The notes beneath the pieces are model-generated. The model did not search any database and had not been told where the DNA came from. It worked only from the letters and a program-made list of their open reading frames with translations. From an uncultured Pirellulaceae bacterium (GTDB lineage Bacteria > Planctomycetota > Planctomycetia > Pirellulales > Pirellulaceae): a stretch of DNA of 49,378 nucleotides. Below are positions 29,617 through 39,191 of this stretch, one piece after another (within the stretch, counting starts at the first letter, position 1; each line of letters starts with the position of its first letter). A program made the translations under genes and the position numbers. The DNA is taken from NCBI GenBank assembly GCA_937981585.1, contig CALJOA010000048.1, forward strand, positions 1 to 49,378. The letters run 5' to 3'.

Positions 29617-30681
29617 TTACTCTGAAATGACTTCGCCACCGTTTCGTGTCGCCAAAGCCTGCCAGGTCCGCAGCGAAATGTTGTCGCTTTCAAACGCAAC
29701 CGACCCATCGACTCTGGTCGCGTTAACACCACCGGGGTGGTAGCTTCGCGAAGTCACCGCCGCAAAAGTCTTGGCTCCATCCTTGCCTTCGCGAAGATTG
29801 GTCCAATCAATGTCATGATCAGCATGGCCAGACCCGCTCGCTCCTTGGTGAGGTACGAAGGTGTTAGGCGTAAACACAGCTGTAAAACCTGTTTGGTGAA
29901 CACGACCATCTACCCACTCTGTATGTCCAGTCGTTGGCTTGAAACTTCCTCCCAGCCCCGAAATGTCACCAGGGCTGACAGGCATTGGCAAATCGCCAGC
30001 CGTACCGACATCGCGAAGATACGGCGTGTAAGCTTTGACTTCCGAATAGAACAATGTATTGCTGGTTCCGTCCGAAACCGAGCCAATCGAAATTCGCCGA
30101 TCAACGGCCATAGCGCCTTGTCCGACCTGACCACTTGCTTTGTCGTACACAAACCACACACCCGAGTTGGCACCGTAGTTAAGCGGATAATGGATCTCGA
30201 CACCGTCCTTGGTTCTGACAATATCGTTGGCTTCGCTTGGACACAGATAAGGAGCAACTCGGGTAGCGGCGAGGCTAACCGGATTGACACCTAAATCGAT
30301 GGTGCCCTGAGCCGGATCGTCATAGGCGAAACTGAAATTGACGGTGTCAAACAAATTGCCCTGCTCAAGAAACGGTAAAATCTGGGCTTGGACTGACCAA
30401 CCTGAACCGCCACCATCAACCGCTCGCCATGTCGACGGGAATCGCCCATGGGTGGACTCGTAATTCAGCGTCGCCAGCGCCATCTGACGCAAGTTGTTAC
30501 TACAAGTTATTCGGCGAGCCGCTTCACGCACTTGTTGAACAGCCGGAAGCAACATTCCAATCAAAATTCCAATGATCGCAATGACCACCAAAAGTTCGAC
30601 CAGCGTAAATCCAGCAACTCGTTTCGAGCAGCGACGAACACCCACACAATCTGCCATGGCAGAACAGTTCTTCAAACGCAT
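29617..30681 (-). CDS. DUF1559 protein with prepilin-type N-terminus
   Basis: A 354-residue DUF1559 protein. The N-terminus has a type IV prepilin/pseudopilin cleavage site and helix (GFTLVELLVVIAIIGILIGML from residue 24) followed by PAVQQVREAARR, the family hallmark. DUF1559 paralogues number in the tens to hundreds per planctomycete genome, with unknown function, possibly surface or crateriform-structure proteins. The C-terminal DGSVAFESDNI pattern is typical. ATG at 30681 has an aaggag ribosome site. It is divergent from hemP. Confidence 0.94.
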   Translation of the reverse strand: MRLKNCSAMADCVGVRRCSKRVAGFTLVELLVVIAIIGILIGMLLPAVQQVREAARRITCSNNLRQMALATLNYESTHGRFPSTWRAVDGGGSGWSVQAQILPFLEQGNLFDTVNFSFAYDDPAQGTIDLGVNPVSLAATRVAPYLCPSEANDIVRTKDGVEIHYPLNYGANSGVWFVYDKASGQVGQGAMAVDRRISIGSVSDGTSNTLFYSEVKAYTPYLRDVGTAGDLPMPVSPGDISGLGGSFKPTTGHTEWVDGRVHQTGFTAVFTPNTFVPHQGASGSGHADHDIDWTNLREGKDGAKTFAAVTSRSYHPGGVNATRVDGSVAFESDNISLRTWQALATRNGGEVISE

Positions 30682-30828
30682 CTTGCGTCTCCTTGGTACC
30701 AGCTGAAAGATCGCCCGAAGTCCACGTTGACTTTCGGGGCTGAGCGTGGCTGGCTGAGAAAGGCGGACGAATCCTGCCTGGTGGCTTGCTGGGCTCGAGA
30801 AAGGTCTCTAAATTAGAGGCCGAACACA

Positions 30829-30847
30829 ATTGAGATCAAATCTCAAT
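30829..30847. promoter_or_regulatory. Fur-like 19-bp palindrome upstream of hemP
   Basis: The sequence attgagatcaaatctcaat is a perfect 8-base inverted repeat around a 3-base centre. Its size and pattern (tgaga...tctca) resemble Fur-family iron boxes. It lies 75 bases before the hemP ATG and about 150 bases before the divergent DUF1559 gene, so it is a good candidate iron-responsive operator for hemP. Binding is inferred. Confidence 0.55.
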
Positions 30848-30922
30848 AACCAGTTTATCGTCAAAACCTTTCGAAACAATAGCACGACTGCCAATTTCCG
30901 GACCTTTTTTGAGTATTTCACC

Positions 30923-31111
30923 ATGAGCACCGGCGACCAAGAACGGCAAGACGACGAAGCTCCTGAGGAACTGGAGTCGCCGCCAGGACTGCCCAAAATC
31001 ATTAAATTTGATTCGCTCGCTCGATGCGGTGACGAGATCTGGATTGAGAATAATGGGCAGATTTATCGACTAAGAAGGACCAAACAAGGAAAGCTCATCC
31101 TGACAAAGTAA
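30923..31111 (+). CDS. hemP: Hemin uptake protein HemP
   Basis: A 62-residue protein whose C-terminal half (RCGDEIWIENNGQIYRLRRT then KQGKLILTK) is a close match to HemP, a small protein of haem and iron acquisition loci. In some proteobacteria HemP activates haem-receptor expression. The N-terminus is acidic and variable. ATG at 30923 is preferred to TTG or earlier starts, because only this length fits the family. No TonB receptor or haem transporter is adjacent, so HemP stands alone. A Fur-like palindrome lies upstream. Confidence 0.85.
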   Translation: MSTGDQERQDDEAPEELESPPGLPKIIKFDSLARCGDEIWIENNGQIYRLRRTKQGKLILTK

Positions 31112-31136
31112 TCGCGGCCAATAGCGGCGGATATAC

Positions 31137-32693
31137 CTAAAACTCGGGAATCTTATTTCCGTCGGCAGGCTCGAAAAGCCACCGCAGCAGCTTCTTGTCA
31201 ATCGAGTTATCGACCGTTCGCACGCTGCCATCGTAGAACACGACCGCCAATTCTTCTCCCTCGGGGAGTCCAACTACCATCTCGATAGCCTGATCGACTG
31301 TCACTGGATTTGCCTCTAGCCAAGGCCGACCCTTGGGTGTTTCAATCAGCATGACCGTCTTGGAAGTGCCGTCTGTGATGTCAGCCAAGCCTTTTGCGGT
31401 CGATTGTATCCAGCAAACCGTTGAAAGCACCCCACCTTCGCCAAACACCCCTGGCATCTTTGTGGCGAACTTGGAATTCGCGCTGCCCTGCGGTCCAGCC
31501 TTGAGGTCTATCGCTTGGTGCATTTTGAGTTCATCGACAAACGGCAGGACCTTGACACGCCAGCTCAGCGTTTCATGGGTATTCTTGTCGTAGTTAAATG
31601 GAAGCTCATGCAATGCCGCCTCGAAATTCAAGCACGCCATTGCTACCTGGCGAAAACGATTCATTCGCACAGCCCGAGCGGCATTTGCAGCAGCGAGCGA
31701 TTGCAACTGATTGACCGCAGCAAAGAACTTTTTTGGACGCGGAACTTCGATCTTGCAGCTGCTGCCATCTTGTATCGCAACCAGCGAACCAAGAAGCTCT
31801 TCAACGACCGAGGTGGCGTCCGTATTTGCCGGGAGCCCGAAACTACTACCTCGCAACAGCTTGAGTGTTGCCAACGCCGACTCAAGTCCTGCAGTGACTT
31901 CCTTTGAGGCCTCATCATCCTGAGAGTCAACGCGCAGCGTGAGCAGGTTGTCGGCACTCAAGCTGTGTGCCCCGGTGATCGAATTGGCTTTGCCAACCAA
32001 CTCGAGATATGCAGTTACGATGGGATCGGTAATTTGCTCAGTGGCAAGCCCAACCACTTCCTCGACAAACTCAGACGGCGTCTCAAGATCGACAGCAATC
32101 CGCAAGCTTTGATCAGGAACAGTTCGATATATTTGCTTGAGTCGATCCGTCAAAAACACGCGCGAGTCCTGTTGGCAATAGCTCGAAGTGCCAAACTCGA
32201 AAGTCAGTTCGTCGTATCGATGGCAAACAAAGTTCTCGGGACCAATGTCCTTGGACTGTAGAAACTTTTTTCCCCCCAGCTCGACAACCTTTGAATACTC
32301 ACGAACCGAGGCTTCAAACTTCGCGGCTGACTGAGCAGTATCGAACCGGACCTGCACAAAAATATCGAAGGGCAGCTCGTTGGAAACTCCCTGCCTCAGC
32401 GCCATAACCTCGCTGAACTTTTTGGGAAAACTGGCTGAACCATAGATTCGCTCTATCTGAGAGGGCTTGAACCCTATGAACGGACCGGACTCAAAAAATG
32501 CCTCAGCTTTCGAAATATCCAGCTTGGCAGCTCTGGCCTCTTTAAGCCATTTTGAAATTCGAAAATCAAACAGGATCACCGACTTTTGCGACGCCTTTAA
32601 CTCGGCTACGTCCTGAGCAAACTGAACGCCGCTCAAACAAGCCATCACGATCAGCGTCAAACAAACGGTCCTGAGAATAGACTGTGTCCGCAT
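31137..32693 (-). CDS. Exported protein with C-terminal DUF1559-like domain
   Basis: A 518-residue exported protein with a signal peptide (1-26, ending QFAQ). The first about 340 residues are not recognised. The last about 180 resemble the DUF1559 core without the pilin helix (FRQVAMACLNFEAALHELPF, ITDGTSKTVMLIETP and VVFYDGSVRTVDNS). Proteins of this layout are common in planctomycetes and of unknown function. ATG at 32693. It is convergent with hemP, with 25 bases between the stops. Confidence 0.8.
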   Translation of the reverse strand: MRTQSILRTVCLTLIVMACLSGVQFAQDVAELKASQKSVILFDFRISKWLKEARAAKLDISKAEAFFESGPFIGFKPSQIERIYGSASFPKKFSEVMALRQGVSNELPFDIFVQVRFDTAQSAAKFEASVREYSKVVELGGKKFLQSKDIGPENFVCHRYDELTFEFGTSSYCQQDSRVFLTDRLKQIYRTVPDQSLRIAVDLETPSEFVEEVVGLATEQITDPIVTAYLELVGKANSITGAHSLSADNLLTLRVDSQDDEASKEVTAGLESALATLKLLRGSSFGLPANTDATSVVEELLGSLVAIQDGSSCKIEVPRPKKFFAAVNQLQSLAAANAARAVRMNRFRQVAMACLNFEAALHELPFNYDKNTHETLSWRVKVLPFVDELKMHQAIDLKAGPQGSANSKFATKMPGVFGEGGVLSTVCWIQSTAKGLADITDGTSKTVMLIETPKGRPWLEANPVTVDQAIEMVVGLPEGEELAVVFYDGSVRTVDNSIDKKLLRWLFEPADGNKIPEF

Positions 32694-33084
32694 CCAAAAT
32701 CTCCAACTGCTAATTAGCTTTGTTAACTGCTAGTGTCGGCACATTCGGGTCTTTGATCAACACGTCCTTGAAATCATGTTTAGCGGACTGACGTACCTGA
32801 CGAACTCTTCCGTTGCTGTCATGATTGGAGCAGAAATACCAAAAAATGAATCTCGCCGGCTGACAGGCGATCTGCTTTACAGCTGCTATACCTTATAATA
32901 ATCGGGGAAATTCGTCGGGTAAAGAGACCGATCGTCTTCGTTGCCAACCATCCAAAACTGCAACATCGGCGCACTGCAATGTTTAGCACTCGCTGGAATG
33001 TGCGGCAGAGGAAGTTTAAACCCGAAGCTGAATCACTTTAAAACGCATTGCAAATTTGATCCGAAAAAAATCTGGAAACCAACT
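32694..33084. other. 391-base divergent promoter region
   Basis: This lies between the DUF1559-like gene and the sulfatase gene. A tataat box at 32894-32899 on the plus strand could be a -10 element for the sulfatase, but a matching -35 is not clear. No gene, hairpin or repeat is evident. In-frame TTG at 32941 would extend the sulfatase but adds Cys-rich residues before the signal peptide. Confidence 0.4.
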
Positions 33085-34605
33085 ATGCCCAACTCGAACC
33101 TGCCTTATCGCCTGTCAGCTCTAATTCGACATTTGTCTCTCGCGACTTGCGTTTGCGTGATCGCGCTTCAAGCCCATGCGTTTGCCCAGGATGAAGACAA
33201 AGCTTCACGACCGCCCAACATCATTTTCATCATGGCCGATGACCTTGGTTATGGCGACCTTGGCTGTTATGGGCAGGAGAAAATTTCGACACCAGTTCTG
33301 GATCAGATGGCGAAAGATGGCATGCGATTCCGCAACTTTTACGCTGGCTGTACCGTGTGTGCACCGGCGCGATGCGTGCTGATGACTGGCAAGCACATGG
33401 GGCACGCTTACGTTCGCGGAAACGGTGGTGCTGACGTACAAACGCTGCGACCCGAGGACTTCACAGTCGCCGAGTTGCTCAAGACAAAAAACTACTCCAC
33501 GGGTCTGTGCGGAAAGTGGGGCCTTGGTGAAACAACCAAGAGTGATCCTGACAACGCCGGCGTCCCCAACAAACAGGGTTTTGATCACTTTTTTGGATAT
33601 CAGAACCAACGACACGCTCACAACTACTATCCGGCTTATCTTTGGCGAAATGAAACTAGAGTACCGCTTCGCAACAAAGTCGTGCCGCTGGGAAAACAGG
33701 AACCCGATAGTTACTTTGAAGCAGGCTACTCTTCAGAACGGCTTGATTACAGCCACGACCTTGTTCAAGAGGAAGCCGAATCTTTCATCAGGAAAAACAA
33801 AGACACTCCGTTCTTTCTTTATCTCTCCCTGACGATCCCACACGCCAACAACGAAGGCACCTTGGGAACCAAAGACGGACAAGAGGTCCCAGACTACGGC
33901 CAATACAAGGACCAACCCTGGATCAATCAAGACAAGGGCCAGGCGGCGATGATCACCAGGATGGACCAGGGTATTGGGAGGATCAATGACTTGCTGGCAG
34001 AACTAAAGATTGCAAACGATACGATCGTTATGTTCACCAGCGACAATGGTCATCACGATGAAGGGGGACACAACACTGAAACGTTTGACCCCAACGGCCC
34101 GTTACGTGGAAAAAAGCGAGACCTCTACGAGGGCGGAATTCGCGTTCCTTTAATCGTCACTTGGCCTGGCAAAATCAAGCCCGGATCAATCACCAACCAC
34201 ATTAGTTATCACGGGGATTTAATGGCGACCGCAGCCGAGTTGTCTGGCGCCGTGGTTCCAGATGATCTCGATTCGATTAGTTTTGTTCCAACGCTGATGG
34301 GCAATGGCAAACAGCTAAAGCACGACTACTTGTATTGGGAATTTTACGAGCAAGGCAGCAAGCAGGCGGTGCGACAGGGCAAGTGGAAAGCGGTACGGAT
34401 GCCGATGATGACTGGCAAGACCGAATTGTATGATCTCGAAAACGACCTCGGCGAAGCCACCGACTTGGCTGGCAGCCACCCTGAGATCGTAAAGAAGATG
34501 GAGCAGTATATGGAGCAAGCCCACACGCCCAATCCGAATTGGAAGATTCGTGCCAAGGCCCCTAAAAGCCATCCCAAACCCGGTGACGGACGCGAGCGCT
34601 TCTAG
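33085..34605 (+). CDS. Type I (formylglycine) sulfatase, exported
   Basis: A 506-residue sulfatase with a signal peptide (1-35). The metal-site aspartates are in [11 protein letters not shown] (D52, D53). The catalytic motif CAPAR (C92-R96, within [15 protein letters not shown]) is the CxPxR form converted to formylglycine by an FGE enzyme. The downstream FTSDNGHH segment contributes metal ligands. The substrate is unknown; marine planctomycetes carry many sulfatases for sulfated polysaccharides. ATG at 33085 is chosen over TTG at 32941. It ends 29 bases from the convergent msrA gene. Confidence 0.94.
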   Translation: MPNSNLPYRLSALIRHLSLATCVCVIALQAHAFAQDEDKASRPPNIIFIMADDLGYGDLGCYGQEKISTPVLDQMAKDGMRFRNFYAGCTVCAPARCVLMTGKHMGHAYVRGNGGADVQTLRPEDFTVAELLKTKNYSTGLCGKWGLGETTKSDPDNAGVPNKQGFDHFFGYQNQRHAHNYYPAYLWRNETRVPLRNKVVPLGKQEPDSYFEAGYSSERLDYSHDLVQEEAESFIRKNKDTPFFLYLSLTIPHANNEGTLGTKDGQEVPDYGQYKDQPWINQDKGQAAMITRMDQGIGRINDLLAELKIANDTIVMFTSDNGHHDEGGHNTETFDPNGPLRGKKRDLYEGGIRVPLIVTWPGKIKPGSITNHISYHGDLMATAAELSGAVVPDDLDSISFVPTLMGNGKQLKHDYLYWEFYEQGSKQAVRQGKWKAVRMPMMTGKTELYDLENDLGEATDLAGSHPEIVKKMEQYMEQAHTPNPNWKIRAKAPKSHPKPGDGRERF

Positions 34606-34634
34606 TCTGGAAGCACTCACTCCCACAATGCGTT

Positions 34635-35384
34635 CTAATCCGTTTTCAGCTTGTCCCCAAACGCCTGACGAAGCTTTTCGAGCTTGGGCGGAATCAGAGC
34701 CTTGCAATATCGTTGATTGGGATTGTTTTTGAAGTAGTCCTGGTGGTAATCGATAGCGGCGTAAAATGTGCTGGCGGCTGAGATCTCAGTCACGATCGGG
34801 TTGGGAAAAGCCTTTACTTCATTGAGCTTTTTCTTGTAACTGGCTGCCTTTTCTTGCTGGCTTTGATTGTGATAAAAAACCGCAGAGCGATACTGAGTTC
34901 CCTTGTCAGCACCTTGCTGATTGAGCGTTGTCGGATCGTGTGTCTTCCAAAACACTTGCAACAATACATCGAAAGATATGACTTCCGGGTCGTACTCGAT
35001 TTGAATGACTTCGGCATGTCCTGTCCTGCCAGTGCAAACCTGCTCATAGGTCGGATTTTCAACCTGCCCGCCCATGTAACCTGACTTGACCGAGCCAACT
35101 CCTTTGAGCTCTTGAAACACGGCTTCGACACACCAGAAACATCCGGCGCCAAATGTTGCAACTTCCATCTTCTTTTCCTTTTCTTGATTCTCACCAGCCG
35201 CCTTTAAAGCTGGCGTCTCGACAGCCGCGCCCGGCGTCTGGACTTGCGGAGTTTGAGTCGTCGATAGTTGAACTCCTGGCGTCTGTGCTCCGGTCTGAGC
35301 TTCTATCTCACCTAGTGAACAGCCTAGACATGATATCAGTGTTACGGTCCAGCAAAGCGACAAGATTGAATTTGGCAGTCGCAT
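34635..35384 (-). CDS. msrA: Peptide methionine sulfoxide reductase MsrA, predicted lipoprotein
   Basis: A 249-residue MsrA (core about 72-235) with the catalytic cysteine C82 in GCFWC. The typical segments GYMGGQVENPTYEQVCTGRTGHAE and YRSAVFYHNQSQQ are present. It reduces the S form of methionine sulfoxide in proteins. The N-terminus has a lipobox-like sequence (LISC or CLGC near residues 16-22) and a Gln/Thr/Pro-rich linker (about 28-62), so the enzyme is probably exported and membrane-tethered rather than cytoplasmic. ATG at 35384 has aaggag about 9 bases upstream. TTG at 35459 would hide the lipobox behind extra residues. Confidence 0.93.
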   Translation of the reverse strand: MRLPNSILSLCWTVTLISCLGCSLGEIEAQTGAQTPGVQLSTTQTPQVQTPGAAVETPALKAAGENQEKEKKMEVATFGAGCFWCVEAVFQELKGVGSVKSGYMGGQVENPTYEQVCTGRTGHAEVIQIEYDPEVISFDVLLQVFWKTHDPTTLNQQGADKGTQYRSAVFYHNQSQQEKAASYKKKLNEVKAFPNPIVTEISAASTFYAAIDYHQDYFKNNPNQRYCKALIPPKLEKLRQAFGDKLKTD

Positions 35385-35647
35385 CTTTAAAGCTCCTTGT
35401 GCGTAGATATTCGGCGATAACCGATAATAGCAAAAAAGCAATTGCCAGTGGTACGGCAAATACGGCTCGCTATCGGGAGCGAATGACTTATCTGGAAGGG
35501 CCCGGACAAGAAAGAGACACCAGATAGACGCCGACGCACGTCGGGAAAACGGAAGTGTCTCCGTCGCTCCAACTATCTGCGTCGATCCGTCTATCTGCGG
35601 AGAAAAACACCAACCAAGTCAGGCCAAACCCTGCCTTGTCAAACGGC

Positions 35648-37042
35648 CTACTCGCTGATGGCTTGCTCGCCGAATTTTATCCTGAGCTTATCAACGACAT
35701 TCTGGATTTCGGCTCGCTCCTGAGCGGACTCGGTAATTTCAATTGCCCGATTTTCGGCTAACCGCGCCTGGCGAGTTCGCTTCATATCACGCATGATCAT
35801 GGCCTTGTGCAACAACGATTCAGCACGTAGGTCACTGGGCATCTGAGTGTCGTCAGCAAAATCATCAAGTATTTGCAACGCGGTCTTTTCGTCCTTCAGC
35901 TCGTAGAGCGCATCTGCTTTTGCGCTTACCAGCTCAATCATTACATCGGGCTTGCTGCGGGCTGTTTTGAGCGCTCCGTCGTAAGCTTCGATCGCCTCTT
36001 TGTATTCCGCCTTTGCATCGTGCAACTCGCCTTTGGCCAGAAACAAGTAAATCGAACCACCGCCATCGGCGATCGCCTGGTCAAGCGTCTTCAAAGCCTC
36101 CGCCCTTCGGCCGGATCCGATCATCAAATAGATCTTCTTGACGATCAACCGCTGGCGCGTTTCGCCTTGAACGCCTTCCAGATTGATCATCTGGTCCAAC
36201 AACTCATCGGTCATCTTGTCATCCTTTAACTGACGAACAAGGTTGAGTTTCATCAGGAAGATTTCCAATTTCTCGGCATCGTTGAAGTCGACCTCTTCGA
36301 GAACTTCATCGATAAAACTGATTGCCAGTTTCGGTTTCTCCAGTCGGGCAACCATCAACAAATCGGTCATCACGACCTTCCGCATCTCTGCATCTTCCGA
36401 TGCATTCCACTTCTCTCGAAGCTTCAAACTATTGTCCTTATCCAGCTCGACAATCTCGGCGATAATCTCTGGGTAATAGACCTTCACGATCTCCTCGCCC
36501 ATTTCTCCGATCGCCTGATCGAGCAGTTTGGCACGCTCAGCCCCCTTCTTGCCCTTCGCCGCTTTGAGATTCTCATCGCGGCCCACCCGCATCTCGCGGG
36601 CTTTCTCAAGCATTCCCAAGTAATTTCTAAACCCGCCCGCTTCATAACCAGCGAATGCGAACGGCTTGAGAAGACTGTCGGTCAGCACCAGAGTTGGAAA
36701 AGCTCCGATCCCAAACTTGCCCTGGTACTCTTGGTTCTGTTTGGCAATGCCAGGATCCTGTTCTGTCATTTTGGGAAAATCCAGTTTGACAAGAACGAAG
36801 TGCTTCGAGACCTCAAACAAAAAGTCTTTTTCCGAGAGGACTTCTTTCTCCAACCGCTTGCACGGCGGACACCAATCCGAACCGGTGAACAAAAAGATGA
36901 TGTCCTTGTCTTGCTCAACCGCGCGGGCAATCGCCTCTTTCGCGTCTTCGGTAAAACCAGGATCGTCGGCTCGGACGATTGTGTTGCAACAGAACGTCAG
37001 GATCGCGGTCACAACCACTAACCAACATCCAAGTCGATTCAT
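35648..37042 (-). CDS. Exported thioredoxin-fold protein with TPR-like repeats
   Basis: A 464-residue exported protein. After a signal peptide (1-24) a thioredoxin-like domain (about 30-150) carries a CPPC active site (C58, C61, in TGSDWCPPCKRL) and the cis-proline region FGIGAFPTLVLTD. The rest is helical and probably forms TPR-like repeats (for example AEALKTLDQAIADGGG and EYKEAIEAYDGALK). It likely acts as a periplasmic thiol reductant or oxidase with a protein-binding arm. ATG at 37042 gives a clean signal peptide; ATGs at 37090 and 37174 would add a basic leader. Confidence 0.85.
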   Translation of the reverse strand: MNRLGCWLVVVTAILTFCCNTIVRADDPGFTEDAKEAIARAVEQDKDIIFLFTGSDWCPPCKRLEKEVLSEKDFLFEVSKHFVLVKLDFPKMTEQDPGIAKQNQEYQGKFGIGAFPTLVLTDSLLKPFAFAGYEAGGFRNYLGMLEKAREMRVGRDENLKAAKGKKGAERAKLLDQAIGEMGEEIVKVYYPEIIAEIVELDKDNSLKLREKWNASEDAEMRKVVMTDLLMVARLEKPKLAISFIDEVLEEVDFNDAEKLEIFLMKLNLVRQLKDDKMTDELLDQMINLEGVQGETRQRLIVKKIYLMIGSGRRAEALKTLDQAIADGGGSIYLFLAKGELHDAKAEYKEAIEAYDGALKTARSKPDVMIELVSAKADALYELKDEKTALQILDDFADDTQMPSDLRAESLLHKAMIMRDMKRTRQARLAENRAIEITESAQERAEIQNVVDKLRIKFGEQAISE

Positions 37043-37262
37043 CAAAGCCAGATTAGTGGAACAGTTTTGACGCAACCAATTTTGTCTCATCGCAATCTTT
37101 CGTTTCTGCCGAGGAGTAACAACAACCAAGCATCGCCAGAGTGTGTACCGAACGTACTTGAACCTGTATTCCATGATATCTGCAACCTATTGAGCTGACA
37201 ATTCACTGTACCGGATGTGGCCGATTTCGTGCAATAAAACTGTCGCAATCCACAATCTGAGC

Positions 37263-37691
37263 CTATCCTTTTCGCTTTCTCTTTTCTCTGGGATCCGCCA
37301 ACTTGTAGGCTTCGACTTCAAATGGATTCTCCATATAGCTGTCCCGCTTTTGAAACCACAACAAAACCGAATACCACAAATAGACGGGTATAAAGAACGG
37401 CCCCCAGCGTTCGTATTGGCTGACATGCACCTGCTCATGGTCTCGCACGATTGCCAGCTCGTCTTTTTTCTGCCCGATGATGGTGTGACCAAGCGTCATG
37501 GCCATGACCCGAATCCTGACGAGGAACCAAGTCACAAAGCCTCCGTAAAATTCTATACACCCGCATCGCCACTGCGACTTGCCACCTGTTACCAGCCCCA
37601 ACAGTCCAACACACAATCCCAAGAGAGAATTCGGAGAAACCCAGAGATAAATCAAAGCCTGTATGATTGAGCTTCGCTTTTTTGTACCCAT
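37263..37691 (-). CDS. Small membrane protein with HExxH motif (putative gluzincin-like)
   Basis: A 142-residue protein with hydrophobic segments at about 10-35, 50-65 and 97-115. HEQVH at 85-89 fits a zinc HExxH site, and NPFEVEAY near 122-129 could supply the third ligand. The combination of HEQVH, QYERWGPFFIP and NPFEVEAY recurs in uncharacterised bacterial proteins. Proteolytic activity is not shown. A second HExxH (LLHEIGH) lies just downstream in another frame. Confidence 0.6.
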   Translation of the reverse strand: MGTKKRSSIIQALIYLWVSPNSLLGLCVGLLGLVTGGKSQWRCGCIEFYGGFVTWFLVRIRVMAMTLGHTIIGQKKDELAIVRDHEQVHVSQYERWGPFFIPVYLWYSVLLWFQKRDSYMENPFEVEAYKLADPREKRKRKG

Positions 37692-38061
37692 TGTTATTCG
37701 CTGTTTGTTGGCCAGAACAAGGAACCCAAATATAATAGTGCATGGGATGCCGGCGAATCAGAGCTAGCGGTTTCTGACACGCTTTTTTTCCCTAATCGGT
37801 ACGACTGACTACTGAAACTCCAAAGATGCACTACCCTGAACTCAGCCTGATTAACACAATAGCGCAGCGAGTACGAAGAAACTTAAGCTCAGCTCATTTT
37901 ATCAACTAGTTTTACTTGATCTAAATTTTACGAGCTCAACTCTTTCTACTATCAAACAAGACGACGTAGAGTAGCAACTTGATAAGAATTTTGAGTAATC
38001 ACGGACGATTGCCAGTCATCACACCAAGACGGAAATTGATGACGCATTGAACGGAAGAACC
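37692..38061. other. 370-base divergent intergenic region
   Basis: A relatively A+T-rich stretch between the HExxH gene and the first HtrA gene. A tataat at 37731-37736, 17 bases after a ttggcc, resembles a plus-strand promoter, but the next gene starts 330 bases away. A run of seven T lies near 37784. Neither is strong enough to call a small RNA. Confidence 0.3.
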
Positions 38062-39123
38062 ATGACGTTTGTTATTGATGATCGCCCGAACCAATTCGCG
38101 TCGAACCGAACGTCGGTCGGATCTCCCAAACTTCAGTTTCCCAGTCTTTCCCGCATTCCGCTTCACATTCCTCTTCTGCTCTGCCTGTGCTTGGGGATCT
38201 TTTTCCTGGCTCCAGCCGGAACGTCTTCGGCAGACGACATCGCGATCCTGAAGCTGAAAGAGATTCAGGCGAAAGTCAGCAACGTAGTTTCAAAGAACAT
38301 GAAAGCCTGCGTTGCAGTGAGCGACGGAGTTGGTTTTGGCAGCGGCGTGATCGTCAGCGCCGACGGTTTAGTGTTGACCGCTGGTCACGTCATGGCCAGT
38401 GACGACAACGGGCAATACGAAGTCATTTTGTCGTCCGGAAAAATCGTCAAAGCCAAAGCACTCGGCAAAAACCTCGACGTTGATTCGGGGATGCTTCAAA
38501 TCATCGGGGAAGGGCCATTCCCGTTTGCCAAGCTTGATGAAACCAATAAATTCAGACAAGGCCAGTGGGTTGTTTCGCTTGGGCACTCCGGTGGCTGGAA
38601 ATTGGGTCGCAATCCTCCGGTCAGAACTGGACGCGTTTTGGCCCGAAAAGCCCATCAGCTACTGACCGACGCCGTTTTGATTGGCGGAGACTCAGGCGGA
38701 CCATTGTTCAACCTCGACGGTGAATTGATTGCCATACACAGCTCGATCGGCGACACAGTTGCAGAGAATCGACACGTTCCCGTCAGCATTTTCCGCCGCG
38801 ACTGGGATCGACTTAAGCAAGGCAATGTTTGGGGAAAGCTTCCCGATCTCAACGATCCGACCGAAAAAAAGAAACGCGGCCTGATTGGAATCAAGCTTGA
38901 TTTGAATCAATCTCAAGCCGTCGTTCGCGCAGTCGACCAAGGCATGCCGGCTGAAGACATCGGACTTGAAATCGGGGATATCGTGCTTCAGTTCGACAAC
39001 ACGATCGTCAGCGATGGTCGGCACCTGATCGACATCATTAAACGAAAATCAGCAGGCGACGTCTGCCCCATCGTTATTTTGAGAAATGGCAAGCAGATCA
39101 ACTACGAAATTATTTTGAGGTGA
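38062..39123 (+). CDS. HtrA/DegP-type serine protease with one PDZ domain
   Basis: A 353-residue exported protease. A hydrophobic signal or anchor lies at about 36-56. The trypsin-like triad is H109 (LTAGHV), D141 (NLDVDSGML) and S211 (GGDSGGPL). The C-terminal PDZ domain spans about 265-350 (GIKLDLNQSQAVVRAV and LEIGDIVLQFDN). HtrA proteins act as protease/chaperones for misfolded envelope proteins. ATG at 38062 is preferred to TTG at 38047 because of the ggaag ribosome site. It is 68 bases before a second HtrA-related gene. Confidence 0.93.
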   Translation: MTFVIDDRPNQFASNRTSVGSPKLQFPSLSRIPLHIPLLLCLCLGIFFLAPAGTSSADDIAILKLKEIQAKVSNVVSKNMKACVAVSDGVGFGSGVIVSADGLVLTAGHVMASDDNGQYEVILSSGKIVKAKALGKNLDVDSGMLQIIGEGPFPFAKLDETNKFRQGQWVVSLGHSGGWKLGRNPPVRTGRVLARKAHQLLTDAVLIGGDSGGPLFNLDGELIAIHSSIGDTVAENRHVPVSIFRRDWDRLKQGNVWGKLPDLNDPTEKKKRGLIGIKLDLNQSQAVVRAVDQGMPAEDIGLEIGDIVLQFDNTIVSDGRHLIDIIKRKSAGDVCPIVILRNGKQINYEIILR

Positions 39124-39191
39124 ACTGGATGAGCACCTCCCCTGCCCTTCAACCTTTCCGGGCGCACCAACTTTTCGAAGGAGTGAAAACC

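Noticed and set aside
37697-37791. Promoter-like ttggcc-N17-tataat followed by a T-run
   Set aside because: The -35 match is poor and no stable hairpin precedes the T-run, so a small RNA gene is not supported.
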